Assembly: GCA_905250075.1 (NCBI GenBank) | Contig: CAJNOP010000009.1 | Location: 2,995,581 to 3,059,580 of the forward strand | Source: Rotaria sp. Silwood1 | Lineage: Eukaryota > Rotifera > Eurotatoria > Philodinida > Philodinidae | Length of the DNA: 64,000 bases | Direction of reading: 5' to 3' | In this document: piece after piece, positions 23,876 through 34,329 of the stretch | Position numbering within the stretch: the stretch's first letter is position 1 | How the letters are laid out: every line of letters starts with the position of its first letter | Notes under the pieces: generated by a model | Databases searched by the model: none | Seen by the model: the letters and a program-made list of their open reading frames with translations, nothing else | Told to the model about the DNA's origin: nothing | Program-made: the position numbers and the translations under genes

Positions 23876-23940
23876 AACTAATAGAAAGTGAATTATTTTG
23901 TAATTCATTTACGTCATTCAGTGTTATCAGCAATATTGTA

Positions 23941-24823
23941 ATGCAACAGACCTATGAAAATACACTGAGCTTGTTAATACGACTCCATCGTAACCATTCA
24001 CTCACTATAGTATTTAGTGAATCATTTTCTTTCGTCATGGCACAAGCCCATAGTCTTAGTAAAATCGTGCTATGAAACAGTCTTAGCAATTTACAATTAG
24101 TAGCAGACAATGTGCTAGTGGCTCTTATTTCCTATTTCTCTTTTTCTCTTCGCGGTTTAGGATATCACACCACATTTTATCGAGTCGCAGCCAACTCTGA
24201 TGCAGTGCATTCCTATATCGCAGCTGTCCTTCAAGATAATTCTAAGATCGTTGATTATGGTGCGGCTGATTGGTTTCAGCTCACTCCAGTTTCATTAGAC
24301 TCAATTCTCATCGAAGATTGGGCCCGAAAAACTCACGTGGTTATCATTTCGAACTCTATCGTCGGAACTAGAGCCGATTGCTACAATCGCATGGGTAACG
24401 ACACTCGGTCCCGACCGCATACCGAACCATGCCCAGAACACCATGAATTCATGAAGAACTTACTGGTTAGAGCCAACTTTGCCGCGACTGTGATGCTCAC
24501 CTTCGGCAATCATGATCAATATCCGTTCGCTCTACCTAACAACGAGAATGGATGGCATCTCGTAGAAAACATTACTGCATCGACTCTCGGTCACGATGCT
24601 GCCACAACCTATCGTCAAACAGTAAATAAGGTGAACGATTATGGAATTTCTTGCATAGCCGACAATCTTGGGATTTTTTCAACACATCTTTGCAGAGTTA
24701 CCTATTGTTGTTGCTCGACAGACTGAGACTATAATAATCACAAAGGAAAAGCCAGTTCCATATGGGTATCGGTGGATCGATGCTGCAGATAAAATTACTC
24801 CCGTCAACTGCTGCGTCGAATAA
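23941..24823 (+). CDS. Unrecognised protein, three predicted exons
   Basis: I join 23941-24058, 24161-24621 and 24698-24823 (GT-AG introns of 102 and 76 bp). The total of 705 nt keeps a single frame to TAA (234 aa). The last exon is a convincing coding stretch in a shifted frame: LPIVVARQTETIIITKEKPV, then PYGYRWIDAADKITPVNCCVE. The middle exon (YHTTFYRVAANSDAVHSYIAAVLQ...GNHDQYPFALPNNENGWHLVENI) is also clearly coding-like and less AT-rich than its surroundings. A donor at 24631 is an alternative that adds three codons. The ATG at 23941 lies only 15 bp from the end of the foldback transposon, so the true N-terminus or promoter may have been displaced by that insertion. No known domain recognised; function unknown. 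It could be the downstream part of the unrecognised gene at 17417-18780, which lies on the same strand. Confidence 0.55.
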
Positions 24824-26786
24824 CGGATGCAAAACTCAAACTCGACAACAAATGAAAAGAAATGCTGCCGATGCTGCAGATTAAACTCGTAGCTAGGTAA
24901 GACAGAATTCCAAGTCAACGCATATGAGAACTTATTTCTTGCTATTATCTTTAGAATTACAATTTGGCAATGATTTGTGATTTTCTTTGATTTTAACGTG
25001 TAATTAACCGTGCTTTTGTTCTTGTTGTGACGATTGATATAATTCAGAATATACTTTAATCGTACATGAAAAAAAATGAACGATTTGATTTGCCCTCTTA
25101 CTTCCAAAGATGGCTTTAATTCATCTTTTCAAATATCACTAAAAGGTAAGGAGAATAAGGTTGAGTGACACTCGTCATGTTTATCATGAATTGATGCAAT
25201 AAAGTTCATTGAGAACACAAAATGATTCGATCATTCCGTTTTAGTGTGTAGGTGTGGGAGAAGACATATAATCTGAATTCTTTCGTCCAATTTTAAGATC
25301 ATCAAGGAGCATGTTATAACCACCCATAATTCCTTGATTGATGCAACATTTTACGTGTTCTTTGATGAAGACCGTATTACCTACTTCACAGTTAAGTAGA
25401 CTGAGTTTATATCAGTTCGTCTTTTTCTAAGTGTCTTCTTTCAAATTATCAAGCACAGATTGACTATTATTATCATCATTTTTACACAATACTGGTTCAT
25501 CGGTTGGCCTCGTTCATATATTCATCTTATTTCATATTCAAAAGTCCAAATATCGATTTGCACATAAGGAGCACTTATTCAATCCGTTTGAAAATAATAG
25601 CCGGATAATATTGGCGAATAGTACGGTGAGAATGAGTGTCATACTCGTTCGGCTATTAAATAGGATACATTTCAGAAAATTACATGCTGCAGGAAAAATA
25701 AATATGCGCAGGCCGAGACAGGCAGAGAAAAAAGTAACCATGGACACATGATTTTCTATTGCTAGATGGAGTTGTTTAATATCAGCTCGATACATGGTTA
25801 GACCTGAATCAAAATGGACTACATTTGATAAAAGATAATTCATATGGGTCATTGCATGAAAAAGAATTAGAAAAATCTGCATTTGAATGCGGTTTTTATC
25901 AGCTCAAATGTTTTCGCTAGACTATAAATACAACTTTCCTGAAATTTTTAGCATTTTTTGCTAGAAAAGTTATCGAGGAAGGCACACTAGAATGGTTTGG
26001 ATAGGTTAAAAAACCTAAAATAGTTAAATGAATAGAAAAAGTTAATATCCTGAAAATTGTCTCAATTCTGATAATTCACTACAATCATCGACAACTTCAA
26101 GACAGTAGTGATGGTTGAACTATTACATAAAGCATTTTATTTCATGTTGCTTTGTTTTTAGATATTAAAGTAACCATGTTCCAAAAAAATGAATCTAAAC
26201 TATTTTTCGATTTGAATAAGTTATTATATTCTGAAGATTCGTACTAAAAATATATTAGTATATTTGTTTCCGCCAATACGAAACAAATGAAGACAAGTCT
26301 ATGTTTGTTTTACATGCGAATCAGAGTGTGAAGTACGCTCCTACATCGACACCAATATTCACACCTACAAGAGTTTTCTTGGTAAGGAAAATATAGCTAC
26401 AAGATACATTCAATGGAAAGCTTTTGAATATACTGTCGATACACCCCTCAGTTTCAGCGTTTGAGCTACACATATCCTTTTGTTCATTACTATCCATATT
26501 GTTTATGCTTAGTAATATCCTAACTCTGATGGAAAATATGAAATAATTGACACAATACAGAAAGAAATAAGTGCACAGACTCGAATATTTGATTTTATCA
26601 GGTGAATACTTGAAGAACTGGTTTTCAAGTTTGTAATAATTGAAATCAAATTTCAACCTGAACATGTGCAGCCTTAATTGTACAAGTTTATCTTATCCAG
26701 ATGCTCTAACAACGAAACTGTACATAAGAGCATGAATAAAAGCAGATGTTTCTATTCATGAGTAAACAGGAAAAACATCAGTCAAA
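24824..26786. other. Intergenic stretch
   Basis: Short hydrophobic ORFs on the minus strand (25538-25882 and 26321-26665) have no recognisable motifs and no splice partners. A short G-rich GTGTAGGTGTGGGAG patch lies near 25245. Confidence 0.4.
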
Positions 26787-27602
26787 TTATTTCGGTGAAA
26801 AAGTTGTCGATTTTGGTAAACAATATTGTATACTTTGAGATGTATTTAAATAAAGCATATAATATTCAGTAATACCATAACCCCAATGTCCAAGAAGAGT
26901 ATAATTTGCTTGAATAAAACGAAATGAAATACCACAGGTAATTAATGATACAACAGCATTTACTAACGATTTAGATGGTTGAATAGAAGTATAATCACCA
27001 ATAACACCAATACCTTAACAAAAAGAACTTAAAATATTAAATTGTCCAAGTTTTCAAAAGGGATATACCAATTGATTGTGGATTATAACCGTCGCAATGT
27101 GCACCCGTATAATTCCATCCTCTACCTTCAAATACATAACCATCACCACCAACTAAAAAATTATAACCAATATCGGACCAATTCCTTGTATCTATATGAA
27201 ATCTTTGCCAATATTGTGTTATTGATATGCAAGAATCAAGTGTGGTACATTGTGGACCGGTTGTATGATGTATGCCAACATTAGGCACAGGTGTTGATAA
27301 AATACTATAATCTCTTGGTTCCCTAGCATTCCAAACAGATCGATTTATTATTGTTGGACAGCTAGCTTCAAAAAAAATTAACAAAATACATATTGCTACA
27401 ATCTAGTGTAGAAAATGGAATAGAAAATACCCTTTGCTGGTTTCTCTTGTACATTTTCTGGTCCCCTATTGAATTTTGTTTTAAAGATTACGAAACCTAT
27501 AACTACAACCAAACTTAAAATAATAAACAATGTAATAATGCCCACTAAAAGTTTATATTTGCTAGTTCTTCGTTCTCTTGCGAGATACGAACACATCGTC
27601 AA
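26787..27602 (-). CDS. Membrane-anchored peptidoglycan-recognition protein (PGRP), likely non-catalytic
   Basis: Exons 27602-27431, 27365-27069 and 27013-26787, with GT-AG introns of 65 and 55 bp, give 696 nt and 231 aa. Residues about 18-40 (LLVGIITLFIILSLVVVIGFVIF) form one membrane segment after a basic N-terminus, so this is a type II protein with the PGRP domain outside. The domain begins CPTIINRSVWNAREPRD and contains VGIHHTTGPQC (first Zn-type His about residue 90), QYWQRFHIDTRNWSDIGYNFLVGGDGYVFEGRGWNYTGAHCDGYNPQSIGIGVIGDYTS, all classic PGRP/amidase_2 blocks. The second His is present (LLGHWGYGITEYY), but the zinc-ligand Cys eight residues later is Tyr. That predicts loss of amidase activity while peptidoglycan binding could remain. 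The usual PGRP end after that His is also divergent. Likely role: bacterial sensing at a cell surface. Confidence 0.9.
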
Positions 27603-29780
27603 CCATTTACCTAAAAAAACAGATACACCTTATATATTCGTTCAAAATTTTTCTCTTTCTCTCTACTGAAAGAAAACAAATACTAGAGACATCGTGTATC
27701 AAGTACTGACTCAAAAGTACTACTATCACTGTAATCCACAAACCTTACTACGAAAATTTCAGTATACATGCTATGATAAAAGGTTGGTTGCAAGATCAAG
27801 GTTTGTTCTCAGATGCTTGAAAAGGATGGAGGTATGAAACAAGGACAGATTTCGTCTTCAGATACCTACATCGCATTTCTTTCAGTATCTCCATCTCTAT
27901 GATATTTCTCATCCGACAACTTAATGGCTATGCTTTCTTCGATAAAGGAAGTTGATGATAAGGCACGTTAAACTTGCTCAGATACAGTTCTCTCATTTGG
28001 AACTTTTTTTTTCCTTAAAAAATATTGAAATCTTTAAGCTGTCACCTTTGACATGCGATGATTTTGAATCCATTCGTTTTCAACTTACTTTCTAAGCATT
28101 TTTATCAAAACTTCGACAAAATGGAATCGTACATGGTATAATCTCCAAGTGTGGTTAATCACGCTCTAACAAGGGATGATAACTAACTCGTCAACCGTAT
28201 TTTAGCCAACACTAGCGACTTTTAGGTAGTTGACCATGCTACCTCCAAATATCAAAATGATTTTAGCCGCTAAGTCTTCAATGATCTCAGTTTTTAGAAA
28301 ACTATTTTTTCAGAGTGAAAAACTTTTTTGGTCAAAATTTCTTTTATAATTCTTTTTTTGGTAGTCATAAATTTATTTAGTTAGAAGAATGGAAGAATAG
28401 ATTATTGTAATATAGCTGCCAATAGATTAAAAGCTGAATGCACAATCTGAAAATGAATCAAGCAACATCTAAGATGAAGAAGACAAAAGTTATTACCTAA
28501 AAATCTGGAATGTAACTGTTCAAAGATAAGTGTAAGAGATCATCAGAATTAAGATTTTCTATTCATCTAGCTTCCTTTGTAATGGTTCAAAGTTTGAAAA
28601 AAGTTTTTTTTTTACTCAATTCACAGCGTTCTACAAAGTAGATGGTTGATATTCGAAATCAGCCTTAAAGATTACCTGCATCGAATAAGTTTTGTCTTAA
28701 AAGCGATTGAACAGTTGATCGCCTTCCCTCGACAGATATCAAGAAATTAGAATGCCTTTTACACTGGCAGAGAGATATATAGTTGAAGCTGTATTTCGCA
28801 GGAGAAAAATCCGCCATAACTAATCAGAGGGTCGAGGATCAAGATATTTTTTTTTTGAGATACCAGTTGAGTTGAAAAGTGACTATAACGATTTTAGGAA
28901 TATTTTGGAATCAAAAATCTTCAGAAAACTACTATTTTTGGAGCAGATCTCTCAGAAATTGATCGAAAAATTATACAGAGATAATGCTATCGTCAAGGAT
29001 GTATCACTCCAGAATATAGTGTTGGGTCCTTTTTATTGGTGAGTTTCTGATATTCTACGACTTTTTCATGTTTGCCAAAAATTCTCGATAAATCGATCTT
29101 ACGAAAATATGTCATAATACTCAATGACAGCTTTGTCAAAACAAGTTTCAGTGCTCTACTTCGAAGATTTTTTGATTCGTACTGCTCACAAAAGTAGAAT
29201 GCTAACAATCATTCACAAGAAAATCTCTCGAAATGCTCATTCTTTTTTGAGATATAACTTGTCTCATTAAGTAAAACCCATTGAAACTGGAATGATTCTA
29301 CTAGACGTTCAAATAGTGATAACATAATTCAAGACGATTCAGCAAACGGTACAGTTTTAAACTATGTTATCATTAGTCGAAAACTTAATCAGATCGTCAT
29401 AAATCAAAAACAAAAGGCCTATGTCGATAATACACTGTAAAATGCTTTGAATTTCAATAGTCTCTACGAAATAAAAGAAATTGCATCTCAAAAGTAAATG
29501 ATAGTTTGGACAGATTTCTTCATCACATACATAAGAAAACCTTCCGAAAGCACAGACGGTTTAGCAGGACATAATTGATGAAGATTAAAATACGAATAGG
29601 AAAAGTATCATATGTATGTGGCATTTAAATTTTTTATGATTACTGAAAATTGTGTGAGCCATTAAAATCTCGGACAAATACAATCGATCATGGATTGTGA
29701 ATCGATAGAATTTTTTAATGAAAGAGTACTTTTTACATTGAAAAGACGTATTTGAATGCTAATTGTTTGTGTTAGTGAGA
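27603..29780. other. Intergenic stretch
   Basis: No supported gene. Part of 28870-28960 (TCTTCAGAAAACTACTATTTTTGGAG) resembles the arm of the foldback repeat at 1328-1950 and may be another old copy. Confidence 0.35.
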
Positions 29781-30974
29781 TTATTTACTTTTCTTTTTTT
29801 TGTTATTTGTTTCTTTATCTTCTTCACATTCTTCTAAATCAATTTCATATAGTGCTCGTAGAAACATTTTTGGACTATTGTTAATTATATGTTTAACTTG
29901 AAATACTGAAAATGGTAATATTAATACTTCTTTTTCATCTCGTATCATTGATAAGTGTTCAATATCAATAGCTGTTTGGTTTTGTTTGATGTTATATTTT
30001 AATAAAACAGATACCTGTGATAAATCATGATGATATTCTAATGTATTCTCTAAAATATTTTGTTTGTTATTGTCAGCAAATATTTCAGCAACCGAACGAT
30101 TTTTTGATGTTGACAAAAATGATCGATTTAAGATGTGATTATCAATAGCATAATTCTTTAAATCGTTTTTCGTCATTAATACACCACGATAACAAATACC
30201 ATCATATCTGTACTTATGTATATCTGGATGATTGATTACTAATGTAACAATATGCACTAAACAATTGATTAAACGATATTTTGTTGGTAATGAAGAATAA
30301 GATGATTTATCAAAATAATCTAATATATATAATGCTAGATGTTTATTTAGAATACGATAAAAATTATTTGTTAATGTATAAGCTTTGATAAAATATTTTA
30401 AATAGTTTTGTTCTTCAATTGCTTGTTTAAAACAAGACTCGATTGTTTTTGCTTCATTTATTGAAAAATGTTCTTGTTGAACTAAATATTCATTTAAATA
30501 GTAATCAATTATTTCGATCAGTAATTTCGTTATATGATGATGCTGATTATCATACGTTTTGTATAAATCTATTTGTTCACGAAATTCTTTACTTATTTTA
30601 ATGAGATTATTACCAATTAATGACCATTGAATATAATCAGTCTCTTGAATATTTTCCTGAGGATACAATAAATTAGCAGCTTGTTGATGTAATTCTTTGA
30701 TTTCGTCTATTCTAGATTGATTGTGGGATGTTGCTGGATTTGACATGTTTTGTAAAAGTGATTGCAATACATTATCTGTTAACAACATTTGAATAGATTC
30801 CTTGTGTCTATCACAACTAGCAATATGTAACTCTATATTACCAAAAGCACCCATTCGATTAATCGTTTTAATATAATTATTGAATATTAGATTCTCTTCA
30901 ATTTGATTACTTTTACAATGGTCATACATACTTATATTTAATGTCATGTTCTCCTTACTAACAATTTCTGCCAT
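29781..30974 (-). CDS. Arginine mono-ADP-ribosyltransferase (ART/ecto-ART clade, R-S-E type)
   Basis: 397 aa, single exon. The R-S-E triad of arginine-specific ARTs is complete: Arg263 in GICYRGV, the Ser-Thr-Ser motif at 288-290 in RSFLSTS, and the ExE motif Glu347-Lys-Glu349 in RDEKEVLILPFSVFQV. Between them lie typical beta-strand segments (VSVLLKYNI). The N-terminal 240 residues are helical and charged, with no other domain I can name. No signal peptide or GPI signal is apparent, so the protein is probably intracellular. Such enzymes transfer ADP-ribose from NAD+ to arginine in target proteins. Large families of them are known in bdelloid rotifers. The C-terminus is Lys-rich (KETNNKKKKSK). 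A degraded ART-TPR relative lies at 46754-49141 in this window. Confidence 0.88.
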   Translation of the reverse strand: MAEIVSKENMTLNISMYDHCKSNQIEENLIFNNYIKTINRMGAFGNIELHIASCDRHKESIQMLLTDNVLQSLLQNMSNPATSHNQSRIDEIKELHQQAANLLYPQENIQETDYIQWSLIGNNLIKISKEFREQIDLYKTYDNQHHHITKLLIEIIDYYLNEYLVQQEHFSINEAKTIESCFKQAIEEQNYLKYFIKAYTLTNNFYRILNKHLALYILDYFDKSSYSSLPTKYRLINCLVHIVTLVINHPDIHKYRYDGICYRGVLMTKNDLKNYAIDNHILNRSFLSTSKNRSVAEIFADNNKQNILENTLEYHHDLSQVSVLLKYNIKQNQTAIDIEHLSMIRDEKEVLILPFSVFQVKHIINNSPKMFLRALYEIDLEECEEDKETNNKKKKSK

Positions 30975-32565
30975 CTAAAAAAGAAATAAATGTAGTAAGT
31001 ATTCGCAGAGCTGCATTACTAAAGTAGGGAAAATGATAATGTGTCACAAACAAAATCATAGAGGGTATCTCATAAGTATTGGGCCTCAACGAAAATTAGT
31101 TTATATGCACACAGAGTCGTCTCTACCGAATTATCTCTATGTGAGCTTGGAGCACCTAGAATGTTGTTTTAAATGGCATATTATCCAAGAATTTTTATCT
31201 CTTTTAATAATAGTACTATAAAAAGAAGAAGCGCATTAATTAGAGTGTGGGTTATACAAAGAGTCACACGCACATCGAACAGCAACCGATGGATGCTGAC
31301 CAGAGTAAAAACCGGTTGGGCAGTGGTAAACCAGTACGATCTAGCTCGTAAATCAGTCCGTTGGAATTACTTCACAGGTCAATGATTCTGGTAGCCGAAA
31401 ATAGTTGGATTTCGCCGGAGTTGGCAAGTAAAACATCGAAAATAGTTGGAGCATGGAAACAGTATTTGGGTCGAAAAATGTTCAGATTAGGTGTGGGTGT
31501 AGTGTAGGTGTGGCTGTGTGTGGATATAGGAATGAATGCTGACACCCACCTGCACTCACACCCCCACCCTCTTATCAGACTTCAAGTCTGATCTCATCCG
31601 AACTTATACCATCAAACGAAGATCATATGGAAAATCTTGGTGTCCGCAAAACTTACATCAAGTCTTAGCACAAGTAACGCTAATCTGTGTGACTCGCTTA
31701 ACCCTCGACTGAATATTTCACTCTTTCGGCAGTTCTTTATTGCCGCAGATACTTTGCGTAAGATAGTATCTACCATTTGCACACGGCTTTGTGTTGGTGT
31801 TAACATTAATGTGCACATCTGTGTCGACATGTACAGTGCTATTGATATCCTTGTGATACTGCTAGCTATACCATTCATTCATTTAATATGTTACTCTATC
31901 AACAACACCCAAAAGAAATGTACGTGATCCATACTGACATAGCAATATCCATAGACCACGAAAAAAAGTAGTATATATTATTTGCAGAGAAAATCAACAG
32001 ACAAAACATATCAGCACGACTGCAGTAAAGATGCGCTACACTTCTCGAAAATTATTTTGATAGTGCGTATACTCATTAACACATTGGCCAGTGCCCGCTA
32101 TGAAAAGGCATATTTAGCGGAACTATCAGACTAAAACAATATATTTGTTCAAACTAATATCTGGTATATGCAACTTGAGTGAGGCTTCAATGCTGAGTCT
32201 TCGTGGGATGAAACAATCAATTTCATATAGCCGGAAAAAAATTTGACAAGTTCATGGGCAGACAACGTATCTATGAAGACAAAATATTATTTGATTCCAT
32301 TCAAATCTACTTTTAATGATTCGATGTAAACTGTTTTATTGATGTTTTTCAGTAAATATTCGATTTCTGATGCTGAATACGTCCAACCCACATGTTCTTA
32401 CACTTCATTCAAATGCACATGTTAGTCCTCTTGCCAGTTCTTCCTCTCATGAAAACCAGTAAGATCTAAACGGTAGAGATTCTTCCAATCAATTGGAAGC
32501 TTTTAAATCGTTATTTTCAAGGAATTTCTAAGGGAGCAGTTAGTTGCTCGTCGGCGCTCCGATGG
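30975..32565. other. Intergenic stretch with a telomere-like hairpin
   Basis: No supported gene. Around 31490-31572 the sequence GGTGTGGGTGTAGTG faces CACCCACCTGCACTCACACCCCCACC, giving a G-rich/C-rich inverted pair. ORFs at 31612-31927 overlap on opposite strands and have no motifs. Confidence 0.4.
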
Positions 32566-32573
32566 GTCGTCAC
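32566..32573. repeat. 8-bp target site duplication, left copy
   Basis: GTCGTCAC immediately before the element; repeated exactly at 33181-33188. Confidence 0.9.
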
Positions 32574-33180
32574 TAGACATGTGCGGGACCAAGGTTTTTC
32601 AGTCCCGGTCCCGGTGTGGTCCCGGTAACTTTTTTTTCCATTGGTCCCTATCGTAGTCCCGGTAAACCCGATCTAACCCTGGTCCCGCTTCGGTCCCGGT
32701 AATTAATTTTTCATTGGTCCCGGTCCCGGTCCCGGTCCCGGCAGATTTTTTCCAGTGGTCCCGGTCCCGACCATGATATTTTTTTTTACTTATCACGGTT
32801 CTATTATCGATAAATTCGGCACAGTTCTAATTCCGGAGCCAAGAAACTCAATTCCTTCTGTCTGCAAACGACATCTAGCGAATAATTGAACGATAGTTAT
32901 CCTAAATATTTCTTCTAATCGTATCAGCGCAAAATGATGATTAATATTATGAAGAACTTCAGCGACATAGTTAAGGATATCATAGAGTTCCAGATTTCAG
33001 TCCCGGTCCAGGTCTTGGTCCCGGTAAAATTATAAATTTTGGTCCCGGTCCTGGTATAAAGTTTTAATTTTTGGTCCCGGTCCCGGTCCCGGTCCCGGTA
33101 AAGCTTTATTTTTTGGTCCCAGTCCCGGCTACCGGGACCGGGACCGGGACCGGGACCGGGACTGGTCCCGCACATGTCTA
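32574..33180. mobile_element. 607-bp non-autonomous hAT-type MITE with GGTCCC arrays
   Basis: The ends are TAGACATGTGCGGGACCA at 32574 and its exact reverse complement TGGTCCCGCACATGTCTA ending at 33180. An identical octamer GTCGTCAC flanks both sides. An 8-bp duplication with TAGACATGTGC-type ends fits the hAT superfamily. The interior contains several blocks of GGTCCC/GGGACC hexamers (32605-32640, 32715-32770, 33000-33035, 33075-33165) interspersed with AT-rich sequence, and no coding capacity. The perfect duplication suggests fairly recent insertion. Confidence 0.9.
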
Positions 33181-33188
33181 GTCGTCAC

Positions 33189-34329
33189 TCGCGACTAACT
33201 GCTGGCTATGCATCTTTCTCTTCCCGTAATTATACGATCATGCACTGTCATTTAAATTTTACTAGATCCTAGATTTGGCTTAGTTTCAAAACTGGCTATA
33301 TTTATCACATGAGAAATTCCAAAGTGAAAATACTTGTGAACTGTTCCTTATGCGTCTCAATCGCTTACCTAGCTAGTCAATCTGAGATTCCATGAAGTTC
33401 GTCATAAACAAAAGCTTAAGTACATGACTTTACACAAAAAAGTAGCTTAATAGACCATATCTCACACAAAAAAAATTGTGAAATTGAAACAAGAGCTACT
33501 ATATTTCACTGTCGGAGCTCAAGCGTGGCGCGACTCACACTGAACAAGTACCATCTTTGAACGCATTTTCACAAATAACTACTTTCGTAATCAACGCATG
33601 ACTAATCCACGCTTCAACTACTTCAAAAGCTTCTTTATTCGTAACCAGAGAGTACTAGATTTCCTATATCAAGCAAGATATGTTTCAAATATATACTCGT
33701 CGTCTCTCAAGTTTCTCCATGTTTAAAAGAGTCCTTCCCTACATAAACGTCATTGATTAAGTCTCAGTGGCGCTTTTCTAAGCACTTTGCTCGATGCTAT
33801 ACAGAAATATCGCAAGACAGATGTTGTGTAAATCTAGTTTAGCGGCAGCTAGTCGTTCATCGGCCACTCAAAGGGACGCCATTCATGGCTAGCCGCTACT
33901 TCCAGGTATTTTACACCCATGAAAGGTTGATGCCATTTTCAAAATCGAGCCATCGTTCATGTTTAAAACACCGATGGAAAGTTTGATCCGTTAGAAAAAA
34001 TTCTTCGACATCAGAAATTTTCTTTGCAAGTTTATCAGTATCCAGGAATAGAGCATATTAGTATGACCTTACTGATAATCTGAAATGGTCTTAAAAAGTG
34101 AACTCAGCCGTTGAATCTTGTCAACATAAACAATTTTTTTGCGTATCTCACACTCATTCCTCAATGTTTGTTCTACAAGTACTCTAATTCCATCTTATCT
34201 TCGTATTTCTTGATTCGTTATACTGCAATCACGCATTACAAACTACTAGTAGTTTCTAAGCATCACTTCTCATAGAACAAAAAGATTCGAGATCTGAAAT
34301 TCGAAAACCTGATTCAGATTCGGATTTCT
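33189..34329. other. Intergenic stretch
   Basis: Nothing recognisable. Near 33840-33900 the sequence GCGGCAGCTAGTCG...GGCTAGCCGC is weakly similar to the 12-bp inverted repeat flanking the MITE (GCAGTTAGT/ACTAACTGC), possibly a related small hairpin element. Confidence 0.35.

Larger units (their letters stand above)
19555..23925. mobile_element. Foldback element with minisatellite arms, interrupted by a hAT transposon
   Basis: The outer ends are inverted. On the left (19564-19600) the sequence TTACAAAATAATTCACTT is followed by CTATTAGTTTCTACCAGGG. On the right (23870-23905) its reverse complement follows the last minisatellite unit. Inside each end is a GGGTCTACCA-type minisatellite in opposite orientation, around a core of 40-bp repeats. 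Without the inserted hAT element (20042-23839) and one target copy, the element would be roughly 560 bp with no coding capacity. A second partial copy of the end sequence (ATGACGTAAATGAATTACAAAATAATTCA) lies just outside on the left at 19526-19554, so the left boundary is rearranged. I could not identify a target duplication for this outer element. Confidence 0.65.

Noticed and set aside
25538..25882. 114-residue hydrophobic ORF on the minus strand as a membrane protein gene
   Set aside because: No motif, no splice partners, in an AT-rich area where hydrophobic ORFs arise by chance.
32599..33175. Gly/Thr/Asp/Arg-repeat ORFs in the GGTCCC region
   Set aside because: Translations of a hexamer repeat inside a MITE, not a structural protein.
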